This document shows positions 17,640 through 27,203 of a stretch of 64,000 bases of DNA, piece after piece. The position numbers and the translations under genes are program-made. The notes under the pieces are model-generated. The model had not been told where the DNA came from and did not search any database. It saw only the letters and a program-made list of their open reading frames with translations. Origin of the DNA: Sinorhizobium fredii USDA 257 (GTDB lineage Bacteria > Pseudomonadota > Alphaproteobacteria > Rhizobiales > Rhizobiaceae); assembly GCF_000265205.3 (NCBI RefSeq), contig NC_018000.1, positions 4,402,001 through 4,466,000 of the forward strand. The letters run 5' to 3'. The number at the start of each line of letters is the position of its first letter. Within the stretch, counting starts at the first letter, position 1.

Positions 17640-19805
17640 CTACTCGGCAACCGCGTCCTTCGCCGTCGGCTCATTGACGAAGTGATCGCCGCGCCGCGAA
17701 ATCCGGCGATAGAAGTCCGACAAACCTGGCGCCAGCGCGGACGCCGTGAGCTTTGCGGCTCCCAGAGCGCGACGGCTCTCGGTGGAGCGGGTGCGCAAAG
17801 CCTCAATCAGCCGCCAGTGGATATTCTGCAACTCGGTGAATTCGCCAGAGGCGGCAAGTCGCTCGTCACCCACGATTGCAAAGAGCCTCGTTCGCATGCT
17901 CTTGCCCTTGAGCCCCAACGCTCCGGCCTCTAGCACGGCACAACCACCAGCCAATTTTGCCGTCGTCTCGGAGACAAGGATATCGAAACCGACCTCCTTG
18001 CAAGCGGATTCGATGCGCGCCGCCACATTGACGGGGTCGCCAACGGCCGAATAGTTGAAATGCGTCTCGGCTCCCATGTTGCCAACGCAGGCAAGCCCCG
18101 TGTGGATGCCAATGCCGATCGCGACCTTTTGTCCCGCTCCAAAACCGAAAGCGTCCTTGTCATTGAGGCGAGCAAGCGTTTCTCGCATGGCCAAGGCGGC
18201 ACGAACGGCCTTGCGTGGATGGTCGGCGACGTCGACGGGCGCATTCCAGAAGGCCATGATCGAATCGCCGATGAATTTATCGAGTGTGCCCTCGTTTTCG
18301 ATGACATGCCGGCTCAACGCATCGAGCAGCGTATTCAGGAAACCGACGACCTCCGTCGGCGCCAATCGTTCGCTGATCTCGGTGAAATTGCGGACATCGA
18401 CGAACATGATAGTCAATTCGCGATCGTCTCCGCCGAGGCGCAAGGCGTTCTGCGTGTGCTCGATGCGATAGAGCAGCGATGGCGACAAATATTGACCGAA
18501 GGCGCGCCGCACGACGCGGCGCTCCCTATCGGTCACGAGGAAGCGGTAGGCCGTTGCCGCGAAATGCGTGATCGACGCGGCAAGGATGGGGGCAAGCGGG
18601 TCGAGGAGCAGTCCCAGATGGAGAAAGGCGACCCAGGAGGCCGCCAGAGCCAGTCCGGTGATCAATAGCCCGCAGGCGAGCGCCACGCCCGGGCTGACGA
18701 AGGTCGTCAGCACCACGAGCAGACTGCCAGCAACCGCGATCGAAAGGATCTCAAGTCCGTTGGCCCAGTCCGGACGCGAGAGGAAGCGACCGGACAGGAT
18801 CTGCTCGACGGCCTGGGCATGGAGCGAGACGCCGGGGACGTTGTGCCCGAGAGCCGTGGTCCGGATGTCCAGCAAACCGGCAGCCGACGTGCCGACGAAG
18901 ACGATGCTGCCTTCGACCGCGGCGCTAACCTCCTGGGGAGCGGCGGCTGAGAGCACCTGGCCGGCCGACACATATCTCTCGGCCCGATCCTCGCTGACAT
19001 AGAGCCAGAGTTCGCCGGTCGCCGTGACCGGAACGGCAAAATCGCCGATCTTGATCCGGGTTATGGTATCGGGCACATCCGTTGCGCCCGCCAGGAGATA
19101 GGTGGAGGCGCCCTGTGCGACACGCAGCGCCTCGAGTGCCAGATTCGGATAGAGTTGCTCGCCGTCGCTGAGAAGAAGAGGGATCGCTCGTACGACCGCC
19201 GTCGGGCTGCCCGGATTGAGGCTGATATGCCCGATGCCGGTCGCATTGGCCTCGAGCTGCGGCCGGAGCGGCGTTGCGGCCGTGAGACGCGGCGGTGCAT
19301 CGAACGGGCTTTCGCCCGTGAAGGCGAAACCTGCCTTGACCGGCGGTCGATAATTTCCCTCGGTCGACAGGCCGAAACCCAGCACGACCGGCTTATCGGC
19401 AATCGCGCCGGCAAAGATCTCGTCATTGTCCGGCAGTCGTTCCAGCAAAGCGGGATCGATCCCCATGACGTCACGCACAACGGTGCGCGGCGACAGTCGA
19501 TCGGGCTCGGCGAAGAGGATGTCAAAGGCAATGACGGCGGCACCCATCTCCGAGAGCCTGTTCACCAGGGCGGCCAAGCGGTCCCTTGGCCAAGGCCATT
19601 GGCCGAATTCCCTGAGCGACGCCTCATCGATATCGACGACCCGCACGGGGAGGTTTTCGAAGGGCCGCGGCGCCAGGCGCTGGTACTCGTCGAAGGTGAT
19701 CTCGCGGGCGAATCTCAGCAATTGCGGATCGTTTGCACGCAGCACCGTCAGCGCCGCGACAATTGCCAATCCGATAAGGACGCCGACCAACTGGGCGCGT
19801 GTCAT
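17640..19805 (-). CDS. CHASE2-domain adenylate/guanylate cyclase (class III)
   Basis: This protein has 721 residues from the ATG at 19805 (MTRAQLVGVLIGL). An N-terminal membrane anchor (about 5-20) is followed by a large periplasmic CHASE2 domain (about 25-310, with PFDILFAEPDR-like FDILFAEPDR and GHISLNPGSPTAVVRAIPL), three transmembrane helices (about 345-420), and a C-terminal cyclase domain. The cyclase has both metal-site regions (IMFVDVRNFTEISE and LDKFIGDSIMAFWNAP) and a late FNYSAVGDPVNVAARIE. It should make cAMP or cGMP in response to an outside signal. It converges with the FecR gene, leaving 57 bp between the shorter FecR stop and this one. Confidence 0.9.
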   Translation of the reverse strand: MTRAQLVGVLIGLAIVAALTVLRANDPQLLRFAREITFDEYQRLAPRPFENLPVRVVDIDEASLREFGQWPWPRDRLAALVNRLSEMGAAVIAFDILFAEPDRLSPRTVVRDVMGIDPALLERLPDNDEIFAGAIADKPVVLGFGLSTEGNYRPPVKAGFAFTGESPFDAPPRLTAATPLRPQLEANATGIGHISLNPGSPTAVVRAIPLLLSDGEQLYPNLALEALRVAQGASTYLLAGATDVPDTITRIKIGDFAVPVTATGELWLYVSEDRAERYVSAGQVLSAAAPQEVSAAVEGSIVFVGTSAAGLLDIRTTALGHNVPGVSLHAQAVEQILSGRFLSRPDWANGLEILSIAVAGSLLVVLTTFVSPGVALACGLLITGLALAASWVAFLHLGLLLDPLAPILAASITHFAATAYRFLVTDRERRVVRRAFGQYLSPSLLYRIEHTQNALRLGGDDRELTIMFVDVRNFTEISERLAPTEVVGFLNTLLDALSRHVIENEGTLDKFIGDSIMAFWNAPVDVADHPRKAVRAALAMRETLARLNDKDAFGFGAGQKVAIGIGIHTGLACVGNMGAETHFNYSAVGDPVNVAARIESACKEVGFDILVSETTAKLAGGCAVLEAGALGLKGKSMRTRLFAIVGDERLAASGEFTELQNIHWRLIEALRTRSTESRRALGAAKLTASALAPGLSDFYRRISRRGDHFVNEPTAKDAVAE

Positions 19806-19955
19806 AATCGCCGACCTTTGTGCCGGACGGCGGCACGACCGGCTTCTCTCAAGAAAAGCAGGTCTGCCGCCTCGCCGGCCATGCTGCATCCTTCGCAGCA
19901 GCCATGCAATATCGACCAACGGGGGAGTCTCACGGGATGGCAGCGCTACAACTTG

Positions 19956-21410
19956 CTACCCAAGCAAGCGGTCGAGCCAGGCGCGGTCGAGCACGCCCTC
20001 CAGTTCGGCGGCAATCTCGTCCAGCGCGCTGTCGACCGACTGACGATAACTCGCTTTGCCGGCTTCAATCCCCAGGCTCCTCAGCAGTGCGGCGCGGTAG
20101 GCATCGCTGCCGAAGAGACCGTGGAGGTAGGTTCCCATCACCCGGCCATCGGGCGACATCGCCCCATCGGGGCGGCCGTCGATCGTCACGGGCGCGCGTT
20201 CGCAATCCGGCCCGATGGTCTCGCCGAGATGGATCTCGTAGCCCTCGAGTGCCACGCCATGCTCCAGCGACCAGGCGCGGCTGTTGCGAACGGTCTTTTC
20301 CGGTGCCATCTCCGTTTCCGCCGAAAGCAGCCCTAGCCCGGCAATCTCGCGCTCGCTTCCTTCGATGCCGAGCGGATCGGTAACCCGGACGCCCAGCATC
20401 TGATAGCCACCACAGATGCCGATCACCCGGCCGCCGCGCCGGACGTGGCGCTCGAGATCGCGGTCCCAGCCCTGCGCGCGAAAGTCTCTGAGGTCCGAGA
20501 TTGTCGATTTCGAACCGGGGATGACCACAAGCCCCGCGTCCTCCGGCAGCGGCATGCCCGGCCGAACGAAGACGAGCTCGACTTCCGGTTCTGCCGCAAG
20601 CGGATCGAGATCGTCGAAATTGGCAATGCGCGACAGGACGGGCACGGCGACCTTCAAGGCCTTGCCGCCGCCGCGCGCCAGCTTCTCGAGAACGACGGAA
20701 TCCTCGGCCGGCAGCCGCCCGGCGCTTTTCAGCCAGGGCACTACACCGAAGCAAGGCCAGCCGGTGAAGCGGCCGACGGCCGCGATACCATCGTCGAAAA
20801 GCGTGACGTCGCCGCGAAACTTGTTGATGAGATAGCCGGTGACCATCCGCCGGTCGCCCTCCGGCAGGATCGCGTGGGTGCCGACAAGCGAAGCGATGAC
20901 GCCGCCGCGATCGATGTCGCCGACGAGAACGACCGGGACATTGGCGCGCGTGGCGAATCCCATATTGGCGATATCGCCGGCTCTGAGGTTGATTTCGGCC
21001 GGCGAACCAGCACCCTCGACGACGACGAGATCCGCGCCGGCCGAGATATGCTCGAAACTCTCCATCACCGCGCCGAGCAGCTTCGGCTTCAGCGCCTGAT
21101 ATTCCCTGCCCTTGGCCTGCCCCGCGACCTTGCCCTGCAGGATGATTTGGCTGCCGACATCGGATTGCGGCTTCAGAAGCACCGGATTCATGTGCACCGA
21201 CGAGGGCACGCGCGCGGCGAGCGACTGCAGCCACTGCGCCCGGCCGATTTCACCACCGTCATCGGAGACGGCCGCGTTGTTCGACATGTTCTGCGGCTTG
21301 AAGGGCATCACCCTCAGGCCGCGATTGGCGGCGAGCCGGCAGAGGCCCGCCACCAATACCGATTTTCCGACATCCGAGCCGGTACCCTGGAGCATGATCG
21401 CGCGTGTCAT
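19956..21410 (-). CDS. cobQ: Cobyric acid synthase CobQ
   Basis: This 484-residue glutamine-dependent amidase forms the b, d, e and g amides of the corrin ring. The N-terminal ATPase part begins [19 protein letters not shown], followed by [10 protein letters not shown]. The C-terminal glutaminase has [10 protein letters not shown] as the nucleophile site and a late TYLHGLF with the catalytic His. It stands alone between the CHASE2 cyclase and a long leader, separate from the other cob blocks. Confidence 0.94.
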   Translation of the reverse strand: MTRAIMLQGTGSDVGKSVLVAGLCRLAANRGLRVMPFKPQNMSNNAAVSDDGGEIGRAQWLQSLAARVPSSVHMNPVLLKPQSDVGSQIILQGKVAGQAKGREYQALKPKLLGAVMESFEHISAGADLVVVEGAGSPAEINLRAGDIANMGFATRANVPVVLVGDIDRGGVIASLVGTHAILPEGDRRMVTGYLINKFRGDVTLFDDGIAAVGRFTGWPCFGVVPWLKSAGRLPAEDSVVLEKLARGGGKALKVAVPVLSRIANFDDLDPLAAEPEVELVFVRPGMPLPEDAGLVVIPGSKSTISDLRDFRAQGWDRDLERHVRRGGRVIGICGGYQMLGVRVTDPLGIEGSEREIAGLGLLSAETEMAPEKTVRNSRAWSLEHGVALEGYEIHLGETIGPDCERAPVTIDGRPDGAMSPDGRVMGTYLHGLFGSDAYRAALLRSLGIEAGKASYRQSVDSALDEIAAELEGVLDRAWLDRLLG

Positions 21411-22219
21411 GCGATCTCCGTAGCATCGAAAGCTTCTGTCGCAAAGCCCTGTCTCGACGTCATTTCACCGCATTTGCGCCGGCTCCGATCACGGCGTGTG
21501 TCACCCGCTCATCAAGCTTGCGACGAACCTTGGAGCGCTGGCCAAAATGCGACATGCGACGCCGAGTTTGGCATCGAGAAATATCCGCCCGCACGCCTAT
21601 ATCGCCGCCATCGCAACAACCGGAAATGAGCCCGGACTCCCAAGGCAGGAAAAATCCATGCTATTCATCTTCAGCAAACCCAACTTCGTTCAGATCGCCT
21701 GGAATTCACAGGCGCCGCGCAGTCAGTCCCGCGTCCGCAATATGCCGGTCGATTCCCCGTTAGGCCCCCTCGGCTTTATCCGCACCTCAAACGTCGGATA
21801 ATCGGCTTTTCGTGCTCTGACTTTTGGCGGCATTCTCGGTCCGTGCAATTGGACCGCGTCCTGATCGCGTCCACCGTCCGGACGGGCCTCCCGCCCCGCA
21901 GGATACCGAGGTTGCCAAGGAGGCAGGTCCGGTACGCAACACCTGAACCGGACCTGCGGCAGTCGCCCGCCGCAGGCAAACAATTAGCCTGACATCCTTA
22001 CCGGATGGTTAGTGAGAGCTTAACCAAACATGAATTCGCATCTTTTTCGAATTCATCGCGCGATCCTTGGTCGAAAGAGCAACCGGCGCGGCCGCGTCTT
22101 TCCCAACAGGAGTGCCTCGAACGGCAGCTCATTCCAAAACATTTGAAGAGGTTGATTTCTCTTCGAAAACACCTAGGCTGATTGGTCGTGGGCCGCGTAA
22201 AGGCGGGAGGCCTGGGAAC
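21411..22219. other. Long gene-poor region between cobQ and a betaine-type binding protein
   Basis: No recognised gene is visible. A 47-codon plus-strand frame at 21658-21801 has a fair ribosome site (AAGGCAGGA) but no recognisable features. A strong hairpin lies at 21923-21957 with an 11-bp perfect stem (GCAGGTCCGGT/ACCGGACCTGC) and a 13-base loop. AT-rich sequence at 21990-22060 could hold the promoter of the gene at 22220. I found no B12 box serving cobQ. Confidence 0.45.
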
Positions 22220-23218
22220 ATGACGAAACTCCTTGCAATGACGTGCGCGGCTGTTGGCATCTGGGTCCTGGCCGAACCGACGCGGGCCGCCGAGTGCGGC
22301 GAGATCAGCATTGCCGAAATGAATTGGGCTTCGGCAGGTATCGCCGCCCATGTCGACAGACTTATTCTCGAGAACGGCTATGGCTGCACCGTGTCTCTGG
22401 TCGCCGGTGACACGATGCGGACCTTCGCCTCGATGCACGAGAAGGCGGAGCCCGACATGGCACCGGAGCTCTGGATTCATTCCGTGCGCACGCAACTCGA
22501 AGCGGCCGTCAAGGAAGGCCGCCTTATTCAGGCTGCGCCGATTCTCAGTGAAGGCGGCGTCGAAGGCTGGTGGATTCCAAGATTCCTCGCCAATGCCCAT
22601 CCGGAGATCAAGACCGTCCAGGATGCCCTGAAGCATCCGGATCTGTTCCCCGCGCCTGACGATCCCGCCAAGGGAGCGATCCACAGTTGCCCCTCCGGCT
22701 GGAACTGTCGGATCTCGACGGCCAATCTTTACAAGGCACTCGGGGCGGAGAAAGCGGGCTTCAGGCTTGTCGACCCCGCTTCGGCGGCCGAGCTTGACGG
22801 CTCCATTGCCGAAGCTTTCGAGAAGAAGACGGGTTGGCTCGGCTACTATTGGGCGCCGACGGCGATCCTCGGCAAATATGAAATGATCCGGCTCTCCTTC
22901 GGCGTCGATCACGACAGGGCGGAATGGGACTCCTGCTCGGCCGTGCCGAACTGCCCAAGTCCAAAGGTCAACTCCTATCCGGTCTCGGACGTGTTTACCG
23001 TGGTGACCAAATCCTTTTCCGAAAAGGCAGGCGTCGCCATGGATTACGTGAATGTCCGGGGATGGGACAATGCGACGGTCAACAAGATCCTCGCCTGGAT
23101 GGATCAGAACCGTGCGACCAACGAGGACGCCGCACGATATTTTCTCGAGCACTTTCCGGACATATGGGCAAAATGGGTGAGCCCGGACGTCGCAGAAAAG
23201 GTGAAGGCGGCGCTTTGA
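22220..23218 (+). CDS. Periplasmic binding protein of a glycine betaine/proline-type ABC transporter (OpuAC family)
   Basis: This is a 332-residue secreted binding protein. The ATG at 22220 gives a signal peptide (residues 1-23, ending TRA-AE) after a GGGAGG site. The mature part opens ISIAEMNWASAGIAAHVDRLILENGYGC and carries Trp-rich elements (ELWIHSVR, GWWIPRF, WLGYYWAPTA) of the kind that form the aromatic cage for quaternary ammonium ligands. Cys residues in HSCPSGWNCR and CSAVPNCPS may form disulfides. An ATPase gene follows after 284 bp, but no permease gene is present between them. Confidence 0.85.
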   Translation: MTKLLAMTCAAVGIWVLAEPTRAAECGEISIAEMNWASAGIAAHVDRLILENGYGCTVSLVAGDTMRTFASMHEKAEPDMAPELWIHSVRTQLEAAVKEGRLIQAAPILSEGGVEGWWIPRFLANAHPEIKTVQDALKHPDLFPAPDDPAKGAIHSCPSGWNCRISTANLYKALGAEKAGFRLVDPASAAELDGSIAEAFEKKTGWLGYYWAPTAILGKYEMIRLSFGVDHDRAEWDSCSAVPNCPSPKVNSYPVSDVFTVVTKSFSEKAGVAMDYVNVRGWDNATVNKILAWMDQNRATNEDAARYFLEHFPDIWAKWVSPDVAEKVKAAL

Positions 23219-23502
23219 GGCCGGCCGCGCGGTGGATTCTGTTGCGTTCTGTGGTACTCCCTATCGCATGTTTCGCGACGAAGCGGCCGCGCCCCACGTC
23301 GCAAACAGCACAGCAGCGGACTTGTTCCGCTGTCACATTGCTCGAGGGGAACCTGGAAGCGGTTGCGCCCGTGCACGCGCCCAAAGAAGCGCAACGGCGG
23401 AACGCAACTCCAGCGGTGTTGCACTGATCGGCAGCGCCATCATTTTCGATCGTGCCAGCCAAGCCTTCGGTAGGTGGCTGCAGAAGCATTCGGAGGTAGT
23501 TT

Positions 23503-24549
23503 ATGGCTAGTCGCGCAATCGAGGTGAAGAACCTCTACAAGATCTTCGGCCCGCGCGGGCACGAGTATATAATTCCCGTCAAGAACGGCATGGGCAAGGC
23601 CGAGCTAAACGAAAAACACGGCCATGTCCTCGGCCTGCAGGACATTAACATCTCGATGCCCGGTGGCTGCATAACAGTGGTCATGGGGCTTTCCGGCTCC
23701 GGCAAGTCGACGCTCATCCGTCACATCAACCGGCTGATCGACCCGACCGCCGGCGAAGTGCTCTATGACGGCGTCGACGTCTGCAAGATGAATCAGAACG
23801 ACCTTCGCCAGTTCCGCCGCAACAAGACGGCGATGGTGTTCCAGAAGTTCGCGCTTCTTCCGCATCGCACCGTGCTTGAAAACACCGTTTACGGCCTGGA
23901 GATCCAGGGGGTCGACCAGCGGGAGAGCGAAAAGCGGGCGCTCGGCTGGATCGACCGTGTCGGCCTCAAGGGTTTCGAGAAGCACTATCCAAACCAGCTT
24001 TCCGGCGGCATGCAGCAACGCGTCGGTCTCGCCCGGGCGCTGACCAATGACGCCGATATCCTGCTGATGGACGAGGCTTATTCGGCGCTCGATCCGCTGA
24101 TCCGGATGGACATGCAGACGGTGCTGCTCGACCTGCAGAAGGAGCTGAAGAAGACCGTGGTTTTCATCACCCATGACCTCGACGAGGCGTTGCGGCTCGG
24201 CGACAAGATCGCGATCCTGCGCGACGGCCGCGTTGTGCAGCAGGGGTCCGGTCAGGAAATCGTGCTCTCGCCGGCGGACGACTACATCACCGCCTTCGTC
24301 AAGGAGGTGAACCGCGGCCGGGTGGTGCATGTCGAGACGATCATGCGGCCGCTGTCCGGAAATCCGGAGGGGCTCGCGATCGCCGCGGGTACGGTCCTCG
24401 AGGCGGCCGCCCGGACGATGACGGGTGCGCATATCAACACGGCCCACGTCATCGACGCCAACGGCCGCCCGATCGGCGCCGTCGACCTGCAGTTGATCAT
24501 TGGCGCAATGGTGACGCCGACCAGCCACAGCGACCGCAAGGCGGCGTAA
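23503..24549 (+). CDS. Quaternary-amine ABC transporter ATP-binding protein (ProV/OpuAA type)
   Basis: This 348-residue ATPase has Walker A GLSGSGKST at residues 62-70, signature LSGGMQQRVGLARAL, Walker B ILLMDEAYSALDP and switch VVFITHDLDEALR. The N-terminal insert before Walker A (NGMGKAELNEKHGHVLGLQ) is typical of proline/glycine betaine importers. The C-terminal ~90 residues form a CBS-like tail as in ProV. It should energise uptake with the binding protein at 22220, but the usual ProW-type permease is missing here and must be elsewhere or lost. Confidence 0.9.
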   Translation: MASRAIEVKNLYKIFGPRGHEYIIPVKNGMGKAELNEKHGHVLGLQDINISMPGGCITVVMGLSGSGKSTLIRHINRLIDPTAGEVLYDGVDVCKMNQNDLRQFRRNKTAMVFQKFALLPHRTVLENTVYGLEIQGVDQRESEKRALGWIDRVGLKGFEKHYPNQLSGGMQQRVGLARALTNDADILLMDEAYSALDPLIRMDMQTVLLDLQKELKKTVVFITHDLDEALRLGDKIAILRDGRVVQQGSGQEIVLSPADDYITAFVKEVNRGRVVHVETIMRPLSGNPEGLAIAAGTVLEAAARTMTGAHINTAHVIDANGRPIGAVDLQLIIGAMVTPTSHSDRKAA

Positions 24550-24567
24550 AGGCCTCCGTTGAGAAAA

Positions 24568-24587
24568 GGGCGCCGGGTTCGGCGCCC
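24568..24587. terminator. Bidirectional rho-independent terminator
   Basis: A perfect 8-bp stem GGGCGCCG/CGGCGCCC with a GGTT loop sits between convergent genes ending at 24549 (plus) and 24598 (minus). On the minus strand it is followed by TTTTCTC, giving the better U tract. Confidence 0.75.
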
Positions 24588-24597
24588 TAACCGCTTT

Positions 24598-25007
24598 CTA
24601 AGCGGCGGCCTGCAAGTTGCCGCTGATAAACCGGAACTCCTGCGTCTTGCCGCCATAGCTATAAGCGGCGGCAGGCACCTCGTGGACGAGCACGTAGCTT
24701 TCGGGGTGGACCTCGCCGAGTAGGGCTTCGAACGCGAGATAGACCGCCTCGACATAGCTGGCGAGTTCCTGTTTTAAATTGGTCCCGTCGACAACCTTGA
24801 TATCGAGCCAGAAGCTGGCTGTCTGCTGCGAAGCCATCGACTTTCCCCCGGCGAACCAGTGGTGCGGGTCGATATAGCTTATCGTAATCGCCGTGACAGC
24901 CGGATCCTTGCGCACATGCAGGCGTGTCAATTCGCTGACGGATGCCGCGATTTGCGCGGCAGATCGGGGTTCGCGGCCGCGGAGACGGCGATGTTGATGA
25001 TCGGCAT
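24598..25007 (-). pseudogene. 4-oxalocrotonate tautomerase-family protein, frameshifted near the N-terminus
   Basis: From the ATG at 25007 (AAGGAATT site upstream) the frame reads MPIINIAVSAAANPDL, with the Pro1 nucleophile of tautomerases, and then derails and stops. Adding one base at 24960/24961 (CTGCC to CTGGCC on the minus strand) continues as AAQIAASVSELTRLHVRKD and joins the downstream frame ending at 24598, giving about 136 residues. Downstream features are VTAITISYIDPHHWFAGG and LHEVPAAAYSYGG-like sequence. It is divergent from a LysR gene, a common pairing. It is either a pseudogene or a single-base sequence error. Confidence 0.72.
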
Positions 25008-25081
25008 AAGAATTCCTTTCTTGGATGGGTTAGACGACGAGGTAAGCTTGTCATCTTCATCACATCAGAAAAATCGAATTG

Positions 25082-25106
25082 TTCTGCAGAAATAATTCTG
25101 CATTAT
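25082..25106. promoter_or_regulatory. Candidate LysR-type operator
   Basis: A perfect palindrome TTCTGCAGAA (25082-25091) is followed directly by ATAAT-N5-ATTAT (25092-25106), which fits the T-N11-A form of LysR sites. It lies just upstream of the LysR gene and between it and the divergent tautomerase. Confidence 0.45.
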
Positions 25107-25112
25107 CGAACT

Positions 25113-25976
25113 ATGAGAATGATCGACCCTGAGCTCCTGCGCACTTTCCTCGCCTTTGCAGAGGGCGGATCGCTCGCCCGTGCGGCGGAAGCGGTCAATC
25201 GCTCGCCGTCTGCCGTGACGGCGCAGATGCAGCGGCTGGAAGCGCAGGTCGGCGAGCCTCTTCTCGCACCAGCGGGGCGCGGGCGATCCTTGACGCCTAC
25301 GGGCGAGGAGTTCGTCGCTCATGCCCGCCGTATCCTCGATGCGCATCGCGACGCGTGGCTCAGCCTCAAGGGCGCCCGGGCGGACGGCCGGGTGGTGCTC
25401 GGCAGTACCCAGGACTTCGCTGACACAACGCTTCCAGCCTTGCTTCGCCGCTTCGCCCGGTCGCATCCGCGCGTTCGCCTCGATCTGCGGATCGGCCGCA
25501 CGAAAGAACTGACGGCGGCTTACGAGCAGGGCCAGATCGACATACTCCTGGCGATGCGGCAGACATCGTCAGCAGACGAATTGCTTATCCTGCGCGAAGC
25601 GATGATCTGGTTGAGCTCGGAGCATCGCATGACCTCCGCCAACACCGATCTCGCATTGGCAGTGCTCGACCCGCCCTGCGGCTTTCGCACCGCCGCCATT
25701 TCCACGCTCGAGGCAATCAACCGCCCCTTCCGGATCGCCGCGACCAGCCCGAGCCTGTCAGGCCTGCGTGCCGCGGTCCTGAGCGGCATTGCGATCACGG
25801 TGCGCACGGATCGGTTTCTTGGTACCGGCATTGTCCCCGCGCCGCGACAGCTCGATCTGCCGGCGCTGCCAATTGCGGAATTCAGCCTGCGCCTGCGCCT
25901 GAACGCAGAGCAGGTCTCGGTCGATCTCGCTGCCCTGCTGGCGGATGAATTGCCGCGGCTGCCAACGGGCGCTTGA
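25113..25976 (+). CDS. LysR-family transcriptional regulator
   Basis: This 287-residue regulator has an N-terminal winged helix (ELLRTFLAFAEGGSLARAAEAVNRSPSAVTAQMQRLE, here split across residues 6-42) and a C-terminal periplasmic-binding-like effector domain. The frame is open further upstream, but the ATG at 25113 gives the normal LysR start. It is divergent from the tautomerase gene, which it probably regulates through the intervening palindromes. The effector is unknown. Confidence 0.88.
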   Translation: MRMIDPELLRTFLAFAEGGSLARAAEAVNRSPSAVTAQMQRLEAQVGEPLLAPAGRGRSLTPTGEEFVAHARRILDAHRDAWLSLKGARADGRVVLGSTQDFADTTLPALLRRFARSHPRVRLDLRIGRTKELTAAYEQGQIDILLAMRQTSSADELLILREAMIWLSSEHRMTSANTDLALAVLDPPCGFRTAAISTLEAINRPFRIAATSPSLSGLRAAVLSGIAITVRTDRFLGTGIVPAPRQLDLPALPIAEFSLRLRLNAEQVSVDLAALLADELPRLPTGA

Positions 25977-26047
25977 TCCTCCGAATCCGATTACCGTCCA
26001 CTTCGAGCCTCGATTCATATTTAGCTTGCTTCCTCACGCGCAAACAC

Positions 26048-26063
26048 ATAAAGATATGTTTAT
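26048..26063. promoter_or_regulatory. Palindromic operator candidate upstream of bmt
   Basis: ATAAAGATATGTTTAT is an inverted repeat (ATAAA-N6-TTTAT) in an AT-rich patch 35 bp before the bmt start. It resembles sites I associate with SAH-responsive ArsR-type regulators (SahR) of methionine-cycle genes. The regulator assignment is inference. Confidence 0.4.
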
Positions 26064-26098
26064 ATCTTGCTACACTTTAGTTCAGCCGGGAAAAGCCG

Positions 26099-27115
26099 AT
26101 GTCCATTGCAGCCAACGCTCTCTCCGATCTCCTCGCCCAGAAGGGCGTTTTGCTTGCCGACGGTGCGACCGGGACGTCGCTCTTCGCCATGGGTCTTGAG
26201 GCTGGCGAGGCGCCGGAACTCTGGAACGAGACGAAGCCGGAAAACATCACCAAACTGCATCAGGATTTCGTCGACGCCGGCGCCGACATCATCCTGACCA
26301 ATTCCTTCGGCGGCACGCGCCACCGGCTGAAGCTTCACCAGGCGGAAGATCGTGTGCATGCGCTCAACAAGCGCGCCGCCGAGATCGCCCGTGCCGTCGC
26401 CGACAAGGCGTCGCGCAAGGTCATCACCGCCGGCTCCGTCGGTCCGACCGGCGAACTGCTGATCCCGCTCGGTGCGCTCTCCTATGAGGATGCCGTTTCA
26501 GCCTTCGTCGAGCAGATCGAAGGTCTCAAGGCCGGTGGCGCGGAAGTCGCCTGGATCGAGACGATGTCTTCGCCCGACGAGATCCGCGCGGCAGCCGAGG
26601 CCGCAACAAAGGTCGGTCTCCCCTACGTCTACACGGGCTCCTTCGACACCGCCGGCAAGACGATGATGGGGCTGCATCCCAAGGACCTCCACACGGTTGC
26701 CGCGGATATCGGCGAGGGCCCGGTCGCGGTCGGCGCCAATTGCGGCGTCGGCGCATCCGATATCCTGTCGTCGCTCCTCGACATGACCGCCGCCAATCCG
26801 GAGGGCATCGTCGTCGTCAAGGGCAATTGCGGCATTCCGGAGTTCCGCGGATCGGAGATCCACTATTCCGGCACGCCGCCGCTGATGGCCGAATATGCGC
26901 GGCTTGCCATGGACGCCGGCGCCAAGATCATCGGCGGCTGCTGCGGCACCTCATGCAATCACCTGGCGGCGATGCGGCTTGCCCTCGACAATCACGCGAA
27001 GGGCCAGCGTCCGTCTCTCGAGGTGATCGTCGAAAAGATCGGCCCCTTGCGCAACAAGACGGCCAATGAAGCTGCCGCCGCTCCGGCACGCGAAAGACGC
27101 AGCCGCCGCGCTTAA
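26099..27115 (+). CDS. bmt: Betaine-homocysteine S-methyltransferase
   Basis: This 338-residue member of the homocysteine S-methyltransferase family opens with LLADGATGTSLFAMGLEAGEAPE, has TNSFGG near residue 65, and has the zinc-binding IIGGCCGTSCNH near residue 280. It transfers a methyl from glycine betaine to homocysteine, giving dimethylglycine and methionine. The BHMT assignment, rather than MetH or MmuM, rests on length, sequence style and resemblance to the known Sinorhizobium bmt product. It starts at the ATG at 26099 after an AT-rich promoter with a palindrome. Basic, Arg-rich residues close the C-terminus. Confidence 0.88.
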   Translation: MSIAANALSDLLAQKGVLLADGATGTSLFAMGLEAGEAPELWNETKPENITKLHQDFVDAGADIILTNSFGGTRHRLKLHQAEDRVHALNKRAAEIARAVADKASRKVITAGSVGPTGELLIPLGALSYEDAVSAFVEQIEGLKAGGAEVAWIETMSSPDEIRAAAEAATKVGLPYVYTGSFDTAGKTMMGLHPKDLHTVAADIGEGPVAVGANCGVGASDILSSLLDMTAANPEGIVVVKGNCGIPEFRGSEIHYSGTPPLMAEYARLAMDAGAKIIGGCCGTSCNHLAAMRLALDNHAKGQRPSLEVIVEKIGPLRNKTANEAAAAPARERRSRRA

Positions 27116-27126
27116 AGCCTCTCACG

Positions 27127-27155
27127 GCTCGGTGGAATCAATTTTTTCACCGAGC
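27127..27155. terminator. Weak hairpin after bmt
   Basis: An 8-bp stem GCTCGGTG/CACCGAGC lies 12 bp after the bmt stop, between convergent genes. The T run is in the loop rather than after the stem, so termination activity is uncertain. Confidence 0.35.
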
Positions 27156-27203
27156 AGTGTAGGATTTCGTCAGCGCAGATGCCAAGCGCCGCCAGATCCA
27201 CGA

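Noticed and set aside
21723..21983. Minus-strand frames of 67-86 codons upstream of the binding protein gene
   Set aside because: They overlap a strong hairpin, lack ribosome sites and have no coding-like composition.
23219..23502. ABC permease between the binding protein and ATPase
   Set aside because: The only open frames are short and hydrophilic; none encodes membrane helices.
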